A stretch of DNA of 64,000 nucleotides from contig NZ_BCVH01000004.1 in the NCBI RefSeq assembly GCF_001591645.1, positions 124,001-188,000 of the forward strand. The letters are read 5' to 3'. The notes under the pieces were generated by a model. It was not told the DNA's origin, made no database searches, and saw nothing but the letters and a program-made list of their open reading frames with translations. The DNA is from Robertmurraya korlensis NBRC 107688. Its GTDB lineage: Bacteria > Bacillota > Bacilli > Bacillales > Cytobacillaceae. Each line of letters starts with the position of its first letter. The first letter of the stretch is position 1. The translations under genes were made by a program, and so were the position numbers. Below, piece after piece: positions 60,626 through 64,000 of this stretch.

Positions 60626-61390
60626 ATGAAGTATTTCACCATAAAGGATTTTTCAAAAAGTACGGGATTGCCTCCTAGTAAACTAAGATTTTATGATAAA
60701 AAAGAACTGCTTCAACCATCCACACGTTTGAATAATGGGTATCGTGTTTATACAGTAGATCAGATCCATCTTGCCAAAATGATTGATTCTTTAAGACAAG
60801 CTGATATAGCCATTGAAGAAATCAAACGATATATAGAAGGAAACGAACAGGAGAAAGTGGAGATTTTGGTCAGTTGGAAAAAGGAACTAGACAAAAAAAT
60901 GGAAGTTTTGCTCGCTGCCAAAAAATATGTGGGTGGCATCCAGGTGGAAAGCTCTCATTCTCTCCTCCTCTCAAAGTGGGAAAAGGAAAAATATTTCGTT
61001 TGGCAAAGATTTGAAGCGGAGAAAAGACCGCATCCATTTCAAAAATTTTTTCAGCAAGCAGTAGAAAGATTAGAAAGCCAAGGGATTTATTGTTCCGAAC
61101 AGGTGTATGTGAAAACGGAAAAAATCACCAATAATAAAATCATTGGTGAGATAGGGTTTGAGATCGATCCGAGTATTCATATAGTGGAGAACACGAATAT
61201 ACGATTTGAACGGATTTCACCAACCTTATTTGCGGTGTTGCGAGATTGCCGCGCGGATGACGAATACCTCTGTTTTTCCTATATTCAAATGGTGATCCGT
61301 TACGGTTTTCAACCAGTCGGAAACAAGTTAGAGAGATATTCTAACATTTACGCTGATAGATTTGATTATTTATTACCATTAGTGAAGTAG
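60626..61390 (+). CDS. MerR family transcriptional regulator
   Basis: A 254-residue regulator. The N-terminal MerR winged helix (about 1-70: FTIKDFSKSTGLPPSKLRFYDKKELLQPS in part, NGYRVYTVDQI) is followed by a short coiled coil and a larger C-terminal domain (about 115-254) reminiscent of effector-binding GyrI-like folds. Such regulators usually bind small lipophilic or drug-like compounds. GGAGGTAC precedes the ATG. It lies between two VOC genes, which may be what it controls. Confidence 0.85.
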   Translation: MKYFTIKDFSKSTGLPPSKLRFYDKKELLQPSTRLNNGYRVYTVDQIHLAKMIDSLRQADIAIEEIKRYIEGNEQEKVEILVSWKKELDKKMEVLLAAKKYVGGIQVESSHSLLLSKWEKEKYFVWQRFEAEKRPHPFQKFFQQAVERLESQGIYCSEQVYVKTEKITNNKIIGEIGFEIDPSIHIVENTNIRFERISPTLFAVLRDCRADDEYLCFSYIQMVIRYGFQPVGNKLERYSNIYADRFDYLLPLVK

Positions 61391-61471
61391 GAAATTTAAT
61401 AATTGTCACGAATTTATTAGGAGAACCATTTTAATAAATAGAAACATGACAAAGTAAAGGGGTAGATAGTG

Positions 61472-61858
61472 ATGATTAATAAAGTTGGTCAAATCATGCT
61501 GTATGTTAATAACCAAGATGAGGCAGTCAGTTTTTGGACGGAAAAAGTAGGGTTTGATGTCATTTCCGAAGAGGATAACGGTCAGGGGTTTAGATGGATT
61601 GAGGTTGCCCCAAAGGATGCTGAGACAAGTATTATTCTGCATAACAAGGAATTTATTGCGAAAATGTCACCTGAGTTAAACCTAGGTACACCCTCTTTAA
61701 TGTTTTTCACCGAAACCCTTGATAACTTATATAACGATTTAGTAAATAAAAAAGTAACAGTCGGAGAATTGGTAGAAATGCCCTTCGGAAGAGTATTTAA
61801 TTTTGCAGACGATGAAGGAAATTATTTTGCCGTTATGGAAAAAGAGGGCAAGAAATAA
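61472..61858 (+). CDS. VOC family protein
   Basis: A 128-residue single VOC module: VGQIMLYVNNQDEAVSFWTEKVGF at the start (in part) and GRVFNFADDEGNYFAVMEK at the end, with metal Glu near the end replaced by Ala-Val-Met-Glu spacing. The ATG at 61472 is nine bases after AGGGG. Similar proteins are annotated generally as glyoxalase-like. It follows the MerR gene by about 80 bases. Confidence 0.8.
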   Translation: MINKVGQIMLYVNNQDEAVSFWTEKVGFDVISEEDNGQGFRWIEVAPKDAETSIILHNKEFIAKMSPELNLGTPSLMFFTETLDNLYNDLVNKKVTVGELVEMPFGRVFNFADDEGNYFAVMEKEGKK

Positions 61859-61866
61859 GCTAGTAG

Positions 61867-61899
61867 AAAGAGAGGTCATTTTATTTATGATCTCTCTTT
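61867..61899 (+). terminator. Bidirectional terminator
   Basis: AAAGAGAG..TCAT pairs with ATGA..CTCTCTTT, then C/T-rich sequence; it overlaps the end of the converging membrane-protein gene. Confidence 0.75.
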
Positions 61900-62456
61900 C
61901 TTTTGATATAAGTGAATATTTTAGTCATCACAATAGCAAGAAGTAAGATAAGTAAATAATTCAGGAAAAGATAGAAGTAGTTCATCCCTTTGTTTATCTG
62001 CATTAAATTCACTAACACTAATAAAGGTTTAAATATAAAAGAGAAAAAGGCCGATAAAATTACACCATATAAGAATACATTTTTATTGTGACTGATACAC
62101 CATTGATATAACAACATAAAGGAAACTGGGACAAGGGAGGCATCAAGAGCAAAGTTTACAGGCAATACGGGTATCGCTTGGAAAGGGTATGTGACATGTG
62201 AAGTTCTCATAGCTATCGCATCTGAGTATGTGAACCACGTATGTATATTAAAACCATAAAATCCTATTTGGAACACTTTGTTTTTATCAATGGCAAAATA
62301 CACAACGATAAGAGGGATAACCAGCATCATTACAATGGCCCAAAATTGCCAGGTTTCCCAAGTTGAGAAGTCTTTCCAATACTCCATCCACAACCTCACT
62401 ACGTGATCTTGTTGAAAGAGTATGTCATCAAGACGTTTTTGTTGATCCTTAGTCAT
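61881..62456 (-). CDS. CBO0543-family membrane protein
   Basis: A 191-residue polytopic membrane protein with about five segments and the fuller family N-terminus (VVRLWMEYWKDFSTWETWQFW, then IDKNKVFQIGFYGFNIHTWFTY). It is the canonical-length member here; the genes at 10195 and 30366 are shorter relatives. GGGGTG precedes the ATG. Function unknown. Confidence 0.8.
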   Translation of the reverse strand: MTKDQQKRLDDILFQQDHVVRLWMEYWKDFSTWETWQFWAIVMMLVIPLIVVYFAIDKNKVFQIGFYGFNIHTWFTYSDAIAMRTSHVTYPFQAIPVLPVNFALDASLVPVSFMLLYQWCISHNKNVFLYGVILSAFFSFIFKPLLVLVNLMQINKGMNYFYLFLNYLLILLLAIVMTKIFTYIKRKRDHK

Positions 62457-62538
62457 TTATAAACACCCCAAAACTTCCAATATCCGTTAATTACTAGTAT
62501 CCCAAAAGTTTCCGTATTTATTAATAATTATGGGTGGC

Positions 62539-63195
62539 CTATTTGGCTAATTGTTGTAGACGAATTCTATCCTGAATGAGATATCCTCGAGAATGCTTTT
62601 TTATAACCCCTTCCTCACTTAGCTTAGCAAAAACATGTAATAAATGACGATAAGACACCCCTAAGTATTCACATACCTCGGTGTGTTTTTCTTTGTAAAA
62701 ATCATGATCTGCTGACACAAGTATAAATGCAGCTAAACGGTTTACTAAAGGATATACTTGATTTTCGGTGTATTTAGCGGAAATGGTTGTTGCTTTTTGA
62801 CTAAGAAAAATACATAAATGCTTTAAAAATGTAGCGTCTGTAAGAAGCTTGTCTTTACAAGCATGAATAGGTATTGCTAGACAAGTAACTTTCGTGACGG
62901 TTTGTATTGCTTTGGAAATACGTTCTTCATTTAAAAGTTCAATTTCTCCCATAAAAGTGGGGGCTTGTAAAAAATTGATGAGTGAAATCTTCCCATTTTC
63001 ATGGGTTACATAGAGTTTTGCTTTTCCCTCGACAAGATAATATAAATACTCAGGATAGGATCCTTCTTTAAAAATGAATTCACCACGTTCAAACTGGCAC
63101 ACCTGAATAAACGGTGTGATAGGAAAGGAGAAAAGTGATTCAATAGGGTATTTATTCAGATAGTAATTACGTAAAGGTTCAACTAAAAACTGCAT
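62539..63195 (-). CDS. Crp/Fnr-type transcriptional regulator (YeiL-like)
   Basis: A 218-residue regulator with an N-terminal cyclic-nucleotide-binding-type beta barrel (about 22-125: FERGEFIFKEGSYPEYLYYLVEGKAKLY in part) and a C-terminal winged helix (about 150-215: VCEYLGVSYRHLLHVFAKLSEEGVIKKH in part). No Fnr-type cluster of four Cys is seen, so it is not an oxygen-sensing Fnr. GGAGGAAAC precedes the ATG. It is divergent from an MFS transporter, with a perfect palindrome between. Confidence 0.87.
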   Translation of the reverse strand: MQFLVEPLRNYYLNKYPIESLFSFPITPFIQVCQFERGEFIFKEGSYPEYLYYLVEGKAKLYVTHENGKISLINFLQAPTFMGEIELLNEERISKAIQTVTKVTCLAIPIHACKDKLLTDATFLKHLCIFLSQKATTISAKYTENQVYPLVNRLAAFILVSADHDFYKEKHTEVCEYLGVSYRHLLHVFAKLSEEGVIKKHSRGYLIQDRIRLQQLAK

Positions 63196-63210
63196 GAGTT
63201 TCCTCCGGAA

Positions 63211-63230
63211 AATATGAGATATCTCATATT
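63211..63230. promoter_or_regulatory. Perfect 20-bp palindrome (operator candidate)
   Basis: AATATGAGATATCTCATATT lies between the divergent Crp/Fnr-type regulator and the MFS gene, 16 bases from the regulator start. Confidence 0.8.
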
Positions 63231-63278
63231 ATTGTAAGGATCATCGTGTTATGATGCAAGAATCACGGAGGTATAAAA

Positions 63279-64000
63279 ATGAATATTCAACATTGGCTTT
63301 CTCGTAATTTCTTTGTATTTTTTATTACATGGGGTGTATTTTTACCATATTGGACTGGATGGCTTGTACAAGATAAGGGATTAAGCGTCTCGGAAGCTAG
63401 TCTGATTATGGGAGTTGGGTTAGTGGCAAGAGGACTTTCAACGCTTTTCGCTTTTCCGTTTGCATCAAGATTTTTAAGTGCTCATAAGGTGATTTTAAGT
63501 TTGACGGTTATTTCGCTTTTTGCCACCATACTCTATCTTCCTTCTTCTTCATTTACCACATTATTTGTTGTTACGATCCTATTTAGCGCCGTTTATCCAA
63601 CACTTCTTCCAGCGGTTGAAAGTGCAGCGGCAGTATTAGTTCATCAGCATGGTGTACATTATGGGAAAAGTCGTAAATATGGCTCCATTGGTTTTGTTGT
63701 TTCCGTATTTATTATTAGCATGCTAACAGGACAATGGGGAGAGCAAGCCATATTATGGAGTATGTTTGTGGGATTATGTTTCATGCTGATCATGTGTTTT
63801 TTACCAACCCCACCGATTTTATTAGAGGCACCGACGAAACAAAATCAAAAAGGAGCTTTATCTGTCTCGAAATTACTAGAAGTAAAAAGTTTTCCGATTG
63901 TATTATTAATCGTTGTATTACTTCAAGGGGCTCATGCTTCGTATTACAACTATGGATATATTTATTTACAAGACTTACAGGTGAATCAGTATTATATCGG
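63279..64000 (+). CDS. MFS transporter (MFS_1-like), 3' partial
   Basis: The first 240 residues of a membrane transporter that runs off the window. Segments seen include FFVFFITWGVFLPYW, VILSLTVISLFATILYL, VVTILFSAVYPTLLPAVES, IGFVVSVFIISMLTG and FPIVLLIVVLLQGAHASYYNYG. The layout recalls the YcaD/HcaT/nucleoside-symporter-like MFS group (GVFLPYWTGWLV.DKGLS, YGKSRKYGSIGF). GGAGGTAT precedes the ATG. Divergent from the Crp/Fnr-type regulator, its probable controller. Confidence 0.85.
   Translation, partial: MNIQHWLSRNFFVFFITWGVFLPYWTGWLVQDKGLSVSEASLIMGVGLVARGLSTLFAFPFASRFLSAHKVILSLTVISLFATILYLPSSSFTTLFVVTILFSAVYPTLLPAVESAAAVLVHQHGVHYGKSRKYGSIGFVVSVFIISMLTGQWGEQAILWSMFVGLCFMLIMCFLPTPPILLEAPTKQNQKGALSVSKLLEVKSFPIVLLIVVLLQGAHASYYNYGYIYLQDLQVNQYYI

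Overview
The window is 64 kb from a low-GC, endospore-forming Bacillaceae chromosome (Bacillus sensu lato). This rests on strong GGAGG-type ribosome binding sites, GTG and TTG starts, and families typical of Bacillus: a Spo0E-type phosphatase, SleB/CwlJ-type hydrolases, an RsbR-like STAS protein, an AnsR/AnsA pair, YitT, YnfA, YrzF-like and MhqD-like proteins. Recognisable cis sites also fit Bacillus: FapR, PurR, CcpA (cre), sigma-54, a guanine-class riboswitch and a c-di-GMP-I riboswitch. No rRNA, tRNA, CRISPR, prophage or transposase was seen.

Region by region. 1-2.4 kb: end of a sucrose operon (GH32 sucrase, fructokinase). 2.5-8.3 kb: second-type methionine aminopeptidase, a VOC protein, FapR-controlled FabH, a membrane protein and a lipoprotein, small and ferritin-like proteins, a degenerate kinase. 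8.3-9.8 kb: PurR boxes and a guanine-class riboswitch before an AzgA-type purine permease. 10.7-13.5 kb: a quinone-detoxification (mhq-like) operon behind a consensus promoter with two palindromes. 13.5-14.0 kb: a broken DinB-family gene. 15.0-16.7 kb: a leader with a short ORF and mutually exclusive hairpins before an aminoglycoside-phosphotransferase-like gene and a VOC gene. 16.8-21.0 kb: proline catabolism (putC-putB) with a sigma-54 promoter and its divergent activator. 21.0-23.4 kb: ansR, ansA, yitT-like. 23.6-29.5 kb: two related cell-wall hydrolases flanking an STAS protein and a c-di-GMP-riboswitch-controlled GGDEF-EAL gene.

31.8-37 kb: a 1690-residue secreted enzyme combining a rhamnogalacturonan acetylesterase-type domain and a PL11 lyase. 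A second PL11 lyase lies at 53.8-56.4 kb. Both have cre sites, so they look like one catabolite-repressed pectin regulon. 37-45 kb: a second GGDEF-EAL protein, a membrane-tethered phosphate-binding-like protein, YnfA, GNAT, MFS, and a chemotaxis receptor. 45-47 kb: a phospholipase-A2-like remnant, DoxX with a Rex/Fnr-type operator, and a 52-bp tandem repeat. 46.8-53.7 kb: PhzF, an aldehyde/alcohol dehydrogenase pair, a MocR regulator divergent from a GNAT, DUF3817, acyl-CoA thioesterase. 56.7-64 kb: VOC proteins, a pentapeptide-repeat protein, small membrane proteins, Spo0E-like, MerR, and a Crp/Fnr-type regulator divergent from an MFS transporter that runs off the window.

The strongest candidates for something little described are the drug-type attenuator at 15.07-15.26 kb, the guanine-class aptamer built on a terminator layout that predicts an ON switch (8.39-8.49 kb), the esterase-lyase fusion, and the 52-bp hairpin repeat. 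All functional statements are read from sequence and remembered family knowledge; no search was run.
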